The position numbers and the translations under genes were made by a program. 64,000 bases of DNA from Streptomyces sporangiiformans (GTDB lineage Bacteria; Actinomycetota; Actinomycetes; Streptomycetales; Streptomycetaceae). Positions 16,971-26,912 of this stretch are shown piece after piece. Every line of letters starts with the position of its first letter. The stretch's first letter is position 1. The stretch lies in the NCBI RefSeq assembly GCF_005768555.2, contig NZ_VCHX02000083.1:1-64000 (forward strand), given 5' to 3'. The notes under the pieces were generated by a model, which was not told the origin of the DNA, did not search any database, and saw only the letters and a program-made list of their open reading frames with translations.

Positions 16971-17061
16971 ACTGCCATGGCCTCCGGCAGGGACTCCGGC
17001 GGATCCACGCACTTCCTGGACGGACGGACAGCACAGGAGGGCGTGGGTCCCCCGGGTTGAT

Positions 17062-18135
17062 TCAGGCGTTTCGGCCCTGAGCGGGGCCGTTGGCCTCGCG
17101 TTCGCCCAGAGGGGCGGGCGGCGGGGCTGTGGTCCCCCGGGGGATCAGGTGCGTGGGCAGGACGATGTGCCGGCCGCGGTCCGCCTCGGAGTCGCTGATG
17201 AGTTCCAGGGCCAGTTCGGCGGCGGCGCGGCCCATGTCCGAGGGGGACTGGGCCACGGTGGACAGGTCGAGCCACTCAGCCATCAGTTGGTCGTCGAAAC
17301 CGAGGACGGAGACCCGTTCGGGCACCTGGATCTGTACGGTGCGCAAGGTCGAGATGACGGAGGCGGCCAGTTCGTCCTGCTCGGCGAAGACCGCCGTGGG
17401 CGGTTCGCGCAGGCTCAGCAGGTTTCCCACCGCCTGCGTGGTGCCGCGCTTGTCGCGAGGCGGCGTGGCGACGACCAGGTCGTCGTCCAGCGGGATGCCC
17501 GCCTCGGTGAGCGCCTGCTGGTAGCCGAGAAGCCGCTCACGTGAACTGAAGCTGAAACCACGGACGTTGGCGGTGTGCGCGAAGGCGATCCGGCGGTGTC
17601 CGAGGTTGATCAGGTGGCGGGTGGCCCGGCGGGCGCCGACGACATCGTCGACGTAGACGCTGGGGCGGCCCTCGACATGCTGGCTGACGTAGATGACCGG
17701 CATGCCGAGGTTGTCCAGGCGCGTGGTCTCCTCGTCGGTGAGGTCGAAGCAGAACACCAGCAGCGCGTCGGCGTTGCGCCGGGCCGGGAGGCGCTCGAAG
17801 AACGAGGTGCGCTCAGCCAGGTCGGCGATCATGTAGACGTTCAGTTCCATGCCCGCCGCCCGCAGCAGCGGGGCCAGGCTGGACAGGGCGGCTCCCATGA
17901 ACCACGAGTCGAGTGTCGGCACGAGCACTGCCATGGTCCCGGTCCTGCCCGTGACAAGGCTTGCAGCCTGCCGCGACACGGCGAAGTTCAACTCCCGTGC
18001 GGCCTCCTCGACGCGGGCGCGAACCTCCGGTGAAACGGTGGACAGGCCGCGCAGGGTACGCGAGACGGTGGAAGTGGAGACCCCTGCCCGTTCGGCTACG
18101 TCAGCCATCGTGGGGTGCCGCTGAGCTGGTGGCAT
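17062..18135 (-). CDS. LacI-family repressor of the alpha-glucoside cluster
   Basis: A 357-residue repressor. The LacI helix-turn-helix and hinge lie at residues 10-60 (MADVAERAGVSTSTVSRTLRGLSTVSPEVRARVEEAARELNF), followed by a sugar-binding-protein-like effector domain (RTGTMAVLVPTLDSWFMG, LGHRRIAFAHTANVRG, VSVLGFDDQLMAEW). It is divergent from the binding-protein-dependent glucoside transporter at 18492, the usual arrangement for local control. A TACCTT hexamer ends six bases before ATG 18135 and there is no clear Shine-Dalgarno, so the mRNA may be leaderless. A different LacI at 25710 is the better candidate for the GTGCTAACGTTAGCAC sites. Confidence 0.88.
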   Translation of the reverse strand: MPPAQRHPTMADVAERAGVSTSTVSRTLRGLSTVSPEVRARVEEAARELNFAVSRQAASLVTGRTGTMAVLVPTLDSWFMGAALSSLAPLLRAAGMELNVYMIADLAERTSFFERLPARRNADALLVFCFDLTDEETTRLDNLGMPVIYVSQHVEGRPSVYVDDVVGARRATRHLINLGHRRIAFAHTANVRGFSFSSRERLLGYQQALTEAGIPLDDDLVVATPPRDKRGTTQAVGNLLSLREPPTAVFAEQDELAASVISTLRTVQIQVPERVSVLGFDDQLMAEWLDLSTVAQSPSDMGRAAAELALELISDSEADRGRHIVLPTHLIPRGTTAPPPAPLGEREANGPAQGRNA

Positions 18136-18152
18136 GAGCGGAAGGTAGCACA

Positions 18153-18170
18153 GACAACACGGCGCTTGCA
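18153..18170. promoter_or_regulatory. Candidate repressor site at the lacI start
   Basis: GACAAC and GCGCTTGCA, read in reverse, give TGCAAGCGCCGTGTTGTC. This resembles TGCAAGCGTTGTC at 18301-18313 with an extra spacer. It overlaps the presumed lacI promoter, so autoregulation is possible. The spacing difference keeps confidence low. Confidence 0.3.
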
Positions 18171-18272
18171 GTCCCTGATGACATCGCTGTCACGGCAGAC
18201 GTATGGTCGCAAAAAGCCTTATAAGACGCGCTCTTCTCCCTGCGCCGCACTGCATTACCGCGAAGTAACGCA

Positions 18273-18301
18273 TTGACTTCCGGAAAACGCACCCCTACTT
18301 T
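18273..18301 (+). promoter_or_regulatory. Promoter of the alpha-glucoside transport operon
   Basis: TTGACT (18273-18278), a 17-base spacer and TACTTT (18296-18301) fit the housekeeping consensus. It points into the binding-protein gene at 18492. Confidence 0.6.
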
Positions 18302-18314
18302 GCAAGCGTTGTCT
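18299..18314. promoter_or_regulatory. Candidate LacI operator over the transport promoter
   Basis: TTTGCAAGCGTTGTCT overlaps the -10 and start of the promoter at 18273-18301. It is an imperfect inverted element of the LacI size class with a central GCG. The adjacent LacI at 17062 is the presumed binder. Confidence 0.4.
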
Positions 18315-18491
18315 CAGCGGAGTCGAAGCAATCCTGTTCGAGTCGATCCTCAATGCTTTGACCTGTGGTGTTGATCTACAACGCGCAGTGGCAACGCGGT
18401 CTCACCAACAGGCCATCTCAGAGTCATCCCGGCAGCGACTCCCTCACAGGGGACCAGCCGTGACTTCGGTTCCGCACGACCAGGAGAGACA

Positions 18492-19790
<1,299 letters not shown>

Positions 19791-19801
19791 GGAGCGGGGC
19801 C

Positions 19802-20854
19802 ATGGCCGACACCAAGACCCCAGCCGGAAGGGCCGTTCACCCCGCCGTCGGCAGCAGTTCGGGGCCGTTGAACCGCCGACGCACGCGAAAGCAGGTCCGC
19901 GCGACCGCGGGCTCGGGCCGGATGGCGGCACTGCTGGTGTCCCCGACGCTGCTGGTGCTGACGATCGTCGTGCTCTACCCGACGCTCATGGCGTTGAACG
20001 AGTCGCTGTACGGGGCCAAGGGCCTGGACCCGAAGACCGGCTTCATCAGCGACACCGAACCGTTCGTCGGGCTGCGCAACTACGCCGACATCCTCGGCCA
20101 AGCGGGAGAACGGTTCTGGAACGCCTTCTGGAACACCACCTTCTTCACGGTCGTCACGGTCGCACTCGAGACGCTGATCGGCGTGGCGATGGCCCTGATC
20201 ATGCACAAGGCGTTCCGGGGCCGCGGCCTGGTCCGGGCCGGGATCCTGGTGCCCTGGGCGGTGCCCACGGCCATCTCCGGCCTGCTGTGGCGGTGGATCT
20301 TCAACAGCGACGGCATCGCCAACGCCCTCATCGGCCACCAGGTCCTGTGGACCACCGAGGGCTTCCACGCCAAGGTCGCGGTCATCGTCGCCGAGGTGTG
20401 GAAGACCGCTCCCTTCATCGGGCTGCTGGTTCTGGCCGGACTGCAGGTGATCCCGAAGGAGGTCTACGAGGCGGCCCGCATCGACGGAGCGAGCGCACCG
20501 CGCCAGTTCTGGCACATCACCCTGCCCCTGGTGAAGCCCGCGCTGCTGGTGGCGATGCTGTTCCGCTGCATGGACGCGCTGCGGATGTTCGATCTGCCCT
20601 ACATCCTCATCGGCGCGCAGAAGCACTCGGTGGAGACCCTGTCGATGCTCGCGCAACACGAGGCGTCCAACGTCCGCTTCGGCCCGGCCTCGGCTTACTC
20701 GGTGCTCCTCTTTCTCTACGTCTTCCTCATCGCGCTGACCTTCGTACGGCTGCTCGGCGCCGACCTGATCGGCGACGTCGGCGCGGACACACGTAAACGG
20801 AAGGGCAGGCGCCTGCGGATCCCGGCACCGCGCCGTAAGGAGGTGACGGCATGA
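19802..20854 (+). CDS. Sugar ABC transporter permease (MalF type)
   Basis: A 350-residue inner-membrane permease with six predicted helices after a basic N-terminus; helix 1 is MAALLVSPTLLVLTIVVLYPTLMAL. The cytoplasmic EAA loop that contacts the ATPase is YEAARIDGASAPRQFWHITLPLVKP, near residues 220-245. WNTTFFTVVTVALETLIGVAMAL is the family's helix 2-3 region. ATG 19802 has GAGGAG about seven bases upstream, and the gene overlaps the next permease by four bases. It forms the MalF-like half of the alpha-glucoside importer. Confidence 0.9.
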   Translation: MADTKTPAGRAVHPAVGSSSGPLNRRRTRKQVRATAGSGRMAALLVSPTLLVLTIVVLYPTLMALNESLYGAKGLDPKTGFISDTEPFVGLRNYADILGQAGERFWNAFWNTTFFTVVTVALETLIGVAMALIMHKAFRGRGLVRAGILVPWAVPTAISGLLWRWIFNSDGIANALIGHQVLWTTEGFHAKVAVIVAEVWKTAPFIGLLVLAGLQVIPKEVYEAARIDGASAPRQFWHITLPLVKPALLVAMLFRCMDALRMFDLPYILIGAQKHSVETLSMLAQHEASNVRFGPASAYSVLLFLYVFLIALTFVRLLGADLIGDVGADTRKRKGRRLRIPAPRRKEVTA

Positions 20855-21684
20855 CCCTCACAGAGAAGTGGCGAGGCGGCCTTCTGTACGCGGGTGTCTT
20901 CGCGGTGGTGGCCTACTGCCTGGCCCCGTTCTACTGGATGCTGGTCTCCAGCCTGCGCCGCACCTCGGACATCTTCGACACCTCGTTGCTGCCCTCTTCG
21001 GTGTCGTTCGAGAACTACCGTGCGGTGTTCGACCCGGCGCAGGGGTTCGGGCGCGCGCTGCTCAACAGCCTGATCGTGGCCGGCATCACCACCGTCCTGG
21101 CGCTGCTGCTGGCCACGTTCACCGCTTATGCCATGGCCCGGCTGGAGTTCCGGTTCAAGCGGCTGATCCTGACCCTCATCATCGCGACCTCGATGTTCCC
21201 GGTGGTGTCGATCGTGGTCCCGCTGCTGAAGCTCTTCACGGACATCTCCTGGATCAACACCTACCAGGCCATGATCGTGCCGAGCATGTCCTTCGCACTG
21301 CCGCTGGCGGTGTGGAACCTGACCACGTTCTTCCGGCAGATGCCGGACGAACTGGAGCACGCCGCCATGGTCGACGGCTGCACCCGCGGCCAGGCGTTCC
21401 GCAAGGTCATCATCCCTCTCGCGGCGCCGGGCATCTTCACCACGGCGATCATCACCTTCATCGCGGCCTGGAACGAGTTCCTCATCGCCCTGTCGATGAC
21501 CAACAAGCCCGCCATGCAGACCGCACCGGTCGCCATCTCGAAGTTCACCGGCGCCACGACGTACGAGACCCCGTTCGGCAGCCAGATGGCGGCGGGCGTC
21601 CTCGTCACGATCCCGCTGGTGGTCATGGTGCTGCTCTTCCAGCGCCGCATCGTCGCCGGGCTCACCGCCGGCGCGGCGAAGTAG
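20851..21684 (+). CDS. Sugar ABC transporter permease (MalG type)
   Basis: A 277-residue permease with six predicted helices. Helix 1 is YAGVFAVVAYCLAPFYWML, and the EAA loop is EHAAMVDGCTRGQAFRKVIIPLAAPG near residues 170-195. AAWNEFLIALSMTNKP near the C-terminus is characteristic of MalG-type partners. ATG 20851 overlaps the stop of the MalF-like gene by four bases, so the two subunits are translationally coupled. Together with the lipoprotein at 18492 it forms the importer. Confidence 0.9.
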   Translation: MTLTEKWRGGLLYAGVFAVVAYCLAPFYWMLVSSLRRTSDIFDTSLLPSSVSFENYRAVFDPAQGFGRALLNSLIVAGITTVLALLLATFTAYAMARLEFRFKRLILTLIIATSMFPVVSIVVPLLKLFTDISWINTYQAMIVPSMSFALPLAVWNLTTFFRQMPDELEHAAMVDGCTRGQAFRKVIIPLAAPGIFTTAIITFIAAWNEFLIALSMTNKPAMQTAPVAISKFTGATTYETPFGSQMAAGVLVTIPLVVMVLLFQRRIVAGLTAGAAK

Positions 21685-21739
21685 ACCCGGGCGCCCCGCC
21701 GCCCTCCTGCCCCCAACGTGCAAGGAGTACCGCACCCAC

Positions 21740-23383
21740 ATGTCCCCCACCGCAGCACCGTGGTGGCGCAGCGCCGTCATCTACCAGGTCTACATCCGCA
21801 GCTTCGCCGACGGCAACGGCGACGGCGTCGGTGACATCGCGGGCATCCGCTCCCGCCTGCCCTACCTCAAGTCGCTTGGGGTCGACGCCATTTGGATCAA
21901 CCCGTGGTACGAGTCGCCGATGGCGGACCACGGTTACGACGTCGCCGACTTCCGCGCCATCGACCCACTGTTCGGCTCCGTGGCCGAGGCCGAGCAGCTC
22001 ATCGAGGAAGCCCACCGGCACGGGCTCCGCGTCATCCCCGACATCGTGCCCAACCACACCTCCGACCAGCACGCCTGGTTTCAGGCGGCACTGGCCGGCG
22101 GCCCCGGCAGCCCGGAACGCGAACGCTATGTCTTCCGCCCCGGCCGCGGCGCCGACGGCGCCGAAGCTCCCAACGACTGGGTCTCCGCCTTCGGCGGACC
22201 CGCCTGGACCCGGCTGCCCGACGGTGAGTGGTACCTCCACCTGTTCGCCCCCGAGCAGCCGGACCTCAACTGGGAACACCCCGAGGTGCGCGCGGAGTTC
22301 GAGTCGATCCTGCGCTTCTGGTTCAGCCGTGGCGTGGACGGCTTCCGCATCGACGTCGCCCACGGACTGGTCAAGCACCCGCAGCTCCCCGACCTGCCGC
22401 CCCGCCGGGACCCGGACGGCGGGCAGCCGTGGCAGCACGTCGACCACCCGCATTGGGACCGCGACGAGGTCCACGACATCTTCCGAGCCTGGCGCAAGGT
22501 GGCCGACGAGTTCCCCGGCGACCGGTGCTTCGTCGCCGAAGCGTGGGCGGACACCCCCGAGCGGCTCGCCGCCTACGTCCGCCGGGACGGCCTGCACACC
22601 GCGTTCAACTTCGACTTCCTCATGTCCACCTGGGATCCCGAGGACCTGCGAACGGTCATCGACAACTCGCTCTCCATGCTCGGCGCGGTCGGCGCGCCGG
22701 CCACCTGGGTGCTGTCGAACCACGACGTCATGCGCCACACCAGCCGCTACGCCCGCAAGACCGTCAAGCGATGGGTGTCCAACGAGCGCTACCAGCCCGA
22801 AGGCCCCTTCGATGTAAAACTCGGCACCCGCCGCGCCCGCGCCGCAGCCCTGCTGATGCTCGCCCTCCCCGGCGGCGCTTACGTCTACCAGGGCGAGGAA
22901 CTCGGCCTGCCCGAAGTCGAGGACCTTCCCGAGTCGGTCCTCCAGGACCCCATCTGGGAACGCTCCGGCCACACCGACCGAGGCCGCGACGGCTGCCGCG
23001 TCCCCTTGCCTTGGGCCGGACAGACCGCACCCTTCGGCTTCAGCCCCACGGATAACTCTGCCGCACCCTGGCTGCCGCAGCCCGCGAACTGGAACGAACG
23101 CACTGTGGAGGCACAGTCCGGCGACCAGACGTCGATGCTGGAGCTGTACCGCACCGCCCTCCGTCTGCGCCGAGACAACCCCGCCCTCGGCGACGGCACC
23201 ATGACCTGGCTCGACGCCCCGGCAGGAGTCCTCGCCTTCCGCCGCGACCCCGGCTTCGTCTGCGTCGTCAACCTCTCAGGTGAGGCGTACCAGCTGCCCG
23301 AACACACCTCGATCCTGCTGGCCAGTGGCCCCATCGAAGACACTCTGCTGGCACCCGATCAGGCGGCCTGGCTCAAGGTGTAG
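21740..23383 (+). CDS. Alpha-glucosidase, glycoside hydrolase family 13
   Basis: A 547-residue intracellular GH13 enzyme hydrolysing alpha-glucosidic bonds of imported sugars. Conserved regions appear in order: YQVYIRSFADGNGDGVGDIAGI (15-36), GVDAIWINPWYESPMADHGYDV, DIVPNHTS, the nucleophile Asp about 203 in GFRIDVAH, acid/base Glu about 266 in FVAEAW, and the stabilising Asp about 328 in SNHDVMRH. Length and motifs match the AglA/oligo-1,6-glucosidase group. No signal peptide is seen. It lies 55 bp after the permeases and is followed by a strong hairpin. Confidence 0.9.
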   Translation: MSPTAAPWWRSAVIYQVYIRSFADGNGDGVGDIAGIRSRLPYLKSLGVDAIWINPWYESPMADHGYDVADFRAIDPLFGSVAEAEQLIEEAHRHGLRVIPDIVPNHTSDQHAWFQAALAGGPGSPERERYVFRPGRGADGAEAPNDWVSAFGGPAWTRLPDGEWYLHLFAPEQPDLNWEHPEVRAEFESILRFWFSRGVDGFRIDVAHGLVKHPQLPDLPPRRDPDGGQPWQHVDHPHWDRDEVHDIFRAWRKVADEFPGDRCFVAEAWADTPERLAAYVRRDGLHTAFNFDFLMSTWDPEDLRTVIDNSLSMLGAVGAPATWVLSNHDVMRHTSRYARKTVKRWVSNERYQPEGPFDVKLGTRRARAAALLMLALPGGAYVYQGEELGLPEVEDLPESVLQDPIWERSGHTDRGRDGCRVPLPWAGQTAPFGFSPTDNSAAPWLPQPANWNERTVEAQSGDQTSMLELYRTALRLRRDNPALGDGTMTWLDAPAGVLAFRRDPGFVCVVNLSGEAYQLPEHTSILLASGPIEDTLLAPDQAAWLKV

Positions 23384-23419
23384 CGGCTCGCACGAGACGT
23401 AACAGCCCTCCTCGAACCG

Positions 23420-23465
23420 CCAGGGTCTGTCCGGTGTCACTCCCCGCCGGCCGGACAGGCCCTGG
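23420..23465. terminator. Hairpin after the alpha-glucosidase gene
   Basis: A 15-bp stem with one G-U pair (arms 23420-23434 and 23451-23465) encloses a 16-base loop. It separates the GH13 gene from the debranching-type gene and argues against the GTG at 23434 as a start, since that codon lies at the stem-loop junction. Confidence 0.6.
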
Positions 23466-23520
23466 CCCGTCCTCGGCGAGTTCGACGAGCTCCGACATCA
23501 ACCCGAGAGGCACATCTCTT

Positions 23521-25671
23521 TTGGACAGCACCACCCAGTCCCAGACCTCCGGCGCCCCAGGTGCAGCGCCCCATCTTGTCGCGCGGAGCCTGCAGCCCTT
23601 CGTGCACGACGCCGTCATCTCGCTGTGCGCACCGAGCTTTGTCGTCTCACACCCGGACGGGCAGCTCGACGGTGGTGCGGACGGCTTCTACCACGGTGAC
23701 GTCAGGGCGCTGGCCCGGCTGACGGTGGCCGTCGAGGGTAGTGCCCTCGCGCCGCTCTCGGGCGGGCTGGAGGGTGCCGATCAGGCGGGCTTCCGGGCGG
23801 TCCTTCGGGGGCTGGGCGAGGTGACGGCGGATCCGGTGGTCGCCCTGTGCCGGCGGCGTACCGTCTTCTCCGGCCGTCTGGAGGAGCTCTTCGAGGTCAG
23901 TAACCACGGCACGCGGCACGTCCGTTTCCGGCTCACGGTGCGAGCGTCCACCGACCTCGCGCCGATGGAGCGGGTGAAGTCCGGCCACGTCCTGGACGAC
24001 GTACCGGCCGAAGCGGAGGAGGATGCGGGCGCGCTGGTCTGGTCTCGCGGCGGGTTCGCGGTTCGACTGCTCAGCACCCCGGCGCCGGATGAGCTGGACC
24101 CGGCAACCGGTCGGCTGTCGTACGAGATCGAACTGGCACCCGGCCAGTCGTGGAGCGCGCTACTGTCCGGCACGGCCGCGCACGACGACGGCGACCAGTT
24201 CCCAGCCGCGCCCGCGGACCGGGTGCCCTGGCGTACTCCCGTACTGCGCAGTGCGGACCGGCGGTTGGACCGGTGGCTGGCGCAGTCGGTCGCGGACCTG
24301 GACCGGCTGCGCCTGACGGACCCGCTCTCCGACGGCAACGCGGCAGCACGTGCCGACCAGTTCCTGGCCGCCGGCGCCCCCTGGTACCTGACTCTCTTCG
24401 GCCGCGACGCGATCTGGGCTGCCCGCATGCTGCTGCCGCTGGGCACGGACCTGGCCGCGGGCACCCTGCGCACGCTCGCCCGACGCCAGGGGAGGATCGC
24501 CGACCCGGCCACCGAGGAGCAACCGGGCAAGATGCTGCACGAAGTACGGCGCACCACCCACGAGTTCACCGGCACGGCGCTGGTCACCGATGTGGTCGTG
24601 CTGCCGCCGGTCTATTACGGAACAGTGGATGCCACCCCCCTGTGGATCACTCTGCTGCACGACGCATGGCGCTGGGGCCTGCACGCCGAGGAGGTCGAAC
24701 GACTGCTGCCGCACGCCGAGTCGGCGCTTTCATGGATGCGAGACCACGCCGAAACGGGCGGCGACGGCCTCCTCAGGTACATCGACCAGACCGGCCGGGG
24801 CCTGGCCAACCAGGGCTGGAAGGACTCCGACGACGCCATCCGCCACCGCGACGGCCGCCTCGCCGCCCCACCGATCGCGCTGTGTGAGGTGCAGGCGTAC
24901 GCCTACGAGGCGGCGCGGGGCGGGGCGGCACTGCTGCGGGCCTTCGGCCGCCCGGGAGCCGACGGGTGGGAGGAATGGGCCGAACGGCTGGCCGACCGCT
25001 TCCGGAAGCGGTTCTGGGTGGAGGACGCACGAGGCCCCTACCCGGCGGTCGCCCTGGATCGCGACGGGCGGCCGGTGGACTCGGTGACCTCCGGCTTCGG
25101 CCACCTCCTCGGCACGGGGTTGCTGAACCGTGAGGAGAGCGCCCTGCTGGCGGCCCGGCTCACCGCCTCGGACCTCGACTCAGGCCACGGGCTGCGCACC
25201 CTGAGCAGCGAGTCGGCCGGCTTCAACCCGTACGGTTACCACACCGGTTCGATCTGGCCCCACGACACGGCGATCGCCGTGCACGGCCTCGTCCGGGCCG
25301 GTTTCCCCCAGGCGGCGGCCCCGCTGGCGGCGGGCCTGCTCACCGCCTCCGCCGGCTTCGACGCCCGCCTGCCCGAACTGTTCGCGGGCCATGGCAGCAC
25401 AGTGGGCGCGCAGCCCGCGCCCTACCCCGCTTCCTGCCGGCCGCAGGCGTGGTCCGCGGCCGCGTCGGTCCTCGTGCTTCGATCCGCCCTCGGCCTCGAG
25501 GCGGACGTACCCGGCGGCACCGTCACGGTCGCCCCCACCTTCGCGCACGAGTACGGCCCGCTCGGGGTGACGGGACTCCAGGTCGCCGGACATCCCCTCG
25601 AGATCACGGTCGCCGCGGACGGCACCACGAGTGCGTTGGCGCCGGAAGGACTGACGGTGGTCAGGGGATGA
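23521..25671 (+). CDS. Glycogen-debranching-type (amylo-alpha-1,6-glucosidase) family protein
   Basis: A protein of about 716 residues. The N-terminal beta domain of bacterial debranching homologues is seen in DGFYHGDVRALARLTVAVEG, near residue 50. The catalytic (alpha/alpha)6 part contains YLTLFGRDAIWAARMLLPLG (residues ~290-310), KMLHEVRRTTHEF, NQGWKDSDDAI and GYHTGSIWPHDTAI. It should release glucose from alpha-1,6 branches or act on related oligosaccharides, complementing the GH13 enzyme. The frame is open from GTG 23434, but that codon lies in the terminator hairpin; TTG 23521 with GAGAGG ten bases upstream is preferred with modest certainty. It converges with lacI at 25710. Confidence 0.8.
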   Translation: MDSTTQSQTSGAPGAAPHLVARSLQPFVHDAVISLCAPSFVVSHPDGQLDGGADGFYHGDVRALARLTVAVEGSALAPLSGGLEGADQAGFRAVLRGLGEVTADPVVALCRRRTVFSGRLEELFEVSNHGTRHVRFRLTVRASTDLAPMERVKSGHVLDDVPAEAEEDAGALVWSRGGFAVRLLSTPAPDELDPATGRLSYEIELAPGQSWSALLSGTAAHDDGDQFPAAPADRVPWRTPVLRSADRRLDRWLAQSVADLDRLRLTDPLSDGNAAARADQFLAAGAPWYLTLFGRDAIWAARMLLPLGTDLAAGTLRTLARRQGRIADPATEEQPGKMLHEVRRTTHEFTGTALVTDVVVLPPVYYGTVDATPLWITLLHDAWRWGLHAEEVERLLPHAESALSWMRDHAETGGDGLLRYIDQTGRGLANQGWKDSDDAIRHRDGRLAAPPIALCEVQAYAYEAARGGAALLRAFGRPGADGWEEWAERLADRFRKRFWVEDARGPYPAVALDRDGRPVDSVTSGFGHLLGTGLLNREESALLAARLTASDLDSGHGLRTLSSESAGFNPYGYHTGSIWPHDTAIAVHGLVRAGFPQAAAPLAAGLLTASAGFDARLPELFAGHGSTVGAQPAPYPASCRPQAWSAAASVLVLRSALGLEADVPGGTVTVAPTFAHEYGPLGVTGLQVAGHPLEITVAADGTTSALAPEGLTVVRG

Positions 25672-25709
25672 CGCGATGTCTCGGCGCCCCCGGCGGGACG
25701 GCCCACCGC

Positions 25710-26729
25710 TCAGGCCTGACGGCCGCCGGGCGGTGCCGTGCTGCCGCGCACGACCAGCGATCCGGGGGAGACGGAGGTGTACGGCCCGTCGTTGCTTGGC
25801 TTCGTGGTGAGCCGGCGCATCAGCCACAGCGCGCACCCCGTGGCCATCTCCTCGATGGGCAGGCCGACCGTGGTGAGTCCGGGGCCCCACCAGGAGAATC
25901 CCGGCTCGTCTCCGAACCCGACCACGGACAGCTCCTCGGGCACCTTCACCCCCTGCTGGGACAGCTCCTCCAGGACGCCCAGGGTGAGCTGGATCGACCC
26001 GAGGACGAGCGCGGTGGGCGCCCGCGGATCCTCCAGGAGTCGGCGCACGGTCTCACGGCCGTGCGCGAGTGAGGCCGGCGGCCCCAGCTCCGCCCGTCCG
26101 GCGTCGTCGGGCAAGCCCCCCTCCTGCAGGGCGCTGCGGAAGCCCCGCAGTCGCTCCGCGCCCGTGGGCAGTTCGACGGGGCCGCCCACGTAGGCGATAC
26201 GGGTGTGTCCCTGCGCCACCAGGTGAGCTGTGGCCCGTCGCAGTGCCTCGTGGTCGTCCACGCCGAACCACTGGGATCCAAGTGAGGGGTGCCGGCGCAG
26301 CAGTTGCAGATGCGGCACCGCGCGCAGGAGCTTGACGGAGTCGCTGTGCGGGCGCGCCGTGGGCACGATGATGATGCCGGCCACGCGGTTCGCGGACAGC
26401 TCTCGCAGATGGCGGAGTTCCACCATCCTGTCGTCGTCGGTCTCCGAGAGCATGAGCTGGTAGCCCTGAGCCTCCATGTTCTTGGACAGCTCGTGCGCGA
26501 TGGCCGAGTAGAAGCTGTTGCGGATGTCCGGGATCACCAGCGCGACCACGTTGCTCGACGCTCCCCGCATCATCCGTGCCGCGCGGTTGGCGACGTACCC
26601 CATCTCGGCAGCGGCCTGGCGGACCCGGAACTTGGTCTCCTCGCTGATCCGGGAGTCGTCGGCGAGTGCCCGGCCGACCGTCGAGACGGAGATCCCGAGG
26701 CGTTCGGCGATGTCCCTGGTGGTGATCAC
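25710..26729 (-). CDS. LacI-family repressor, likely master of the GTGCTAACGTTAGCAC regulon
   Basis: A 339-residue repressor. The DNA-binding head is ITTRDIAERLGISVSTVGRALADDSRISEETKFRVRQAAAEMGY (2-45) with the minor-groove hinge NRAARMMRG. The effector domain follows (VALVIPDIRNSFYSAIAHELSKNM, GIIIVPTARP, HTRIAYVGGPVELPTGAERLRGF, LSVVGFGDEPGFSWW). GTG 26729 is chosen because upstream codons are low-complexity and GAGGGGG lies about nine bases before it. Two copies of the 16-bp operator lie in its upstream region, one of them a perfect palindrome, so it is probably autoregulated and binds the four further copies at 12.0, 16.8, 16.9 and 29.6 kb. The effector is unknown. Confidence 0.88.
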   Translation of the reverse strand: MITTRDIAERLGISVSTVGRALADDSRISEETKFRVRQAAAEMGYVANRAARMMRGASSNVVALVIPDIRNSFYSAIAHELSKNMEAQGYQLMLSETDDDRMVELRHLRELSANRVAGIIIVPTARPHSDSVKLLRAVPHLQLLRRHPSLGSQWFGVDDHEALRRATAHLVAQGHTRIAYVGGPVELPTGAERLRGFRSALQEGGLPDDAGRAELGPPASLAHGRETVRRLLEDPRAPTALVLGSIQLTLGVLEELSQQGVKVPEELSVVGFGDEPGFSWWGPGLTTVGLPIEEMATGCALWLMRRLTTKPSNDGPYTSVSPGSLVVRGSTAPPGGRQA

Positions 26730-26774
26730 GAAGTGGGCCCCCTCGAGTGGCTGATCCGGTCCGTTACCGTCCGT

Positions 26775-26790
26775 GTGCCAACGATAGCAT
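26775..26790. promoter_or_regulatory. LacI-type operator upstream of lacI (13/16)
   Basis: GTGCCAACGATAGCAT lies 46-61 bp upstream of the lacI GTG and matches the consensus at 13 of 16 positions. It is 70 bp from the perfect site at 26845. Confidence 0.6.
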
Positions 26791-26844
26791 TCGCGTCGCG
26801 CTCCGTGACGGGAAGGTGGGGGCGGAGGGCCGATCATCCTCCGC

Positions 26845-26860
26845 GTGCTAACGTTAGCAC
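26845..26860. promoter_or_regulatory. Perfect 16-bp palindromic LacI operator
   Basis: GTGCTAACGTTAGCAC is an exact inverted repeat with a central CG, the usual LacI-family operator shape. It lies between lacI (26729, leftward) and the FAH hydrolase (26913, rightward) and can control both. It is the reference for the other five sites. Confidence 0.8.
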
Positions 26861-26912
26861 TGCCTGGTTGAGCCGTGCAGCCGCCTGCGGCTGCCTGAGT
26901 GCGGAGGTGTCC

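Larger units (their letters stand above)
16421..17061. other. Leader and control region of the enolase/dioxygenase operon
   Basis: 641 bp between the enolase start and the stop of the glucoside-cluster lacI. From right to left it holds an upstream LacI-type operator (16955), a minus-strand promoter with a perfect -35 (16856-16885), an operator over the start site (16839), and a 9-bp tandem repeat in the predicted leader (16542-16620). The predicted leader is about 430 nt. A minus-strand open frame, 16450-16746, crosses the repeat and gives an Ala-Pro-Cys-rich peptide; I do not call it a gene. Confidence 0.6.
18136..18491. other. Divergent control region lacI / glucoside transporter
   Basis: 356 bp with no gene. 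It contains the rightward promoter (18273-18301), an operator-like element over its -10 and start (18299-18314), and a related element next to the lacI start (18153-18170). The predicted leader of the transport operon is about 185 nt. Confidence 0.6.

Noticed and set aside
23434-23520. GTG 23434 as start of the debranching-type protein
   Set aside because: The codon sits at the end of one arm of a 15-bp terminator stem, and the extra residues are low-complexity; TTG 23521 with GAGAGG is preferred.
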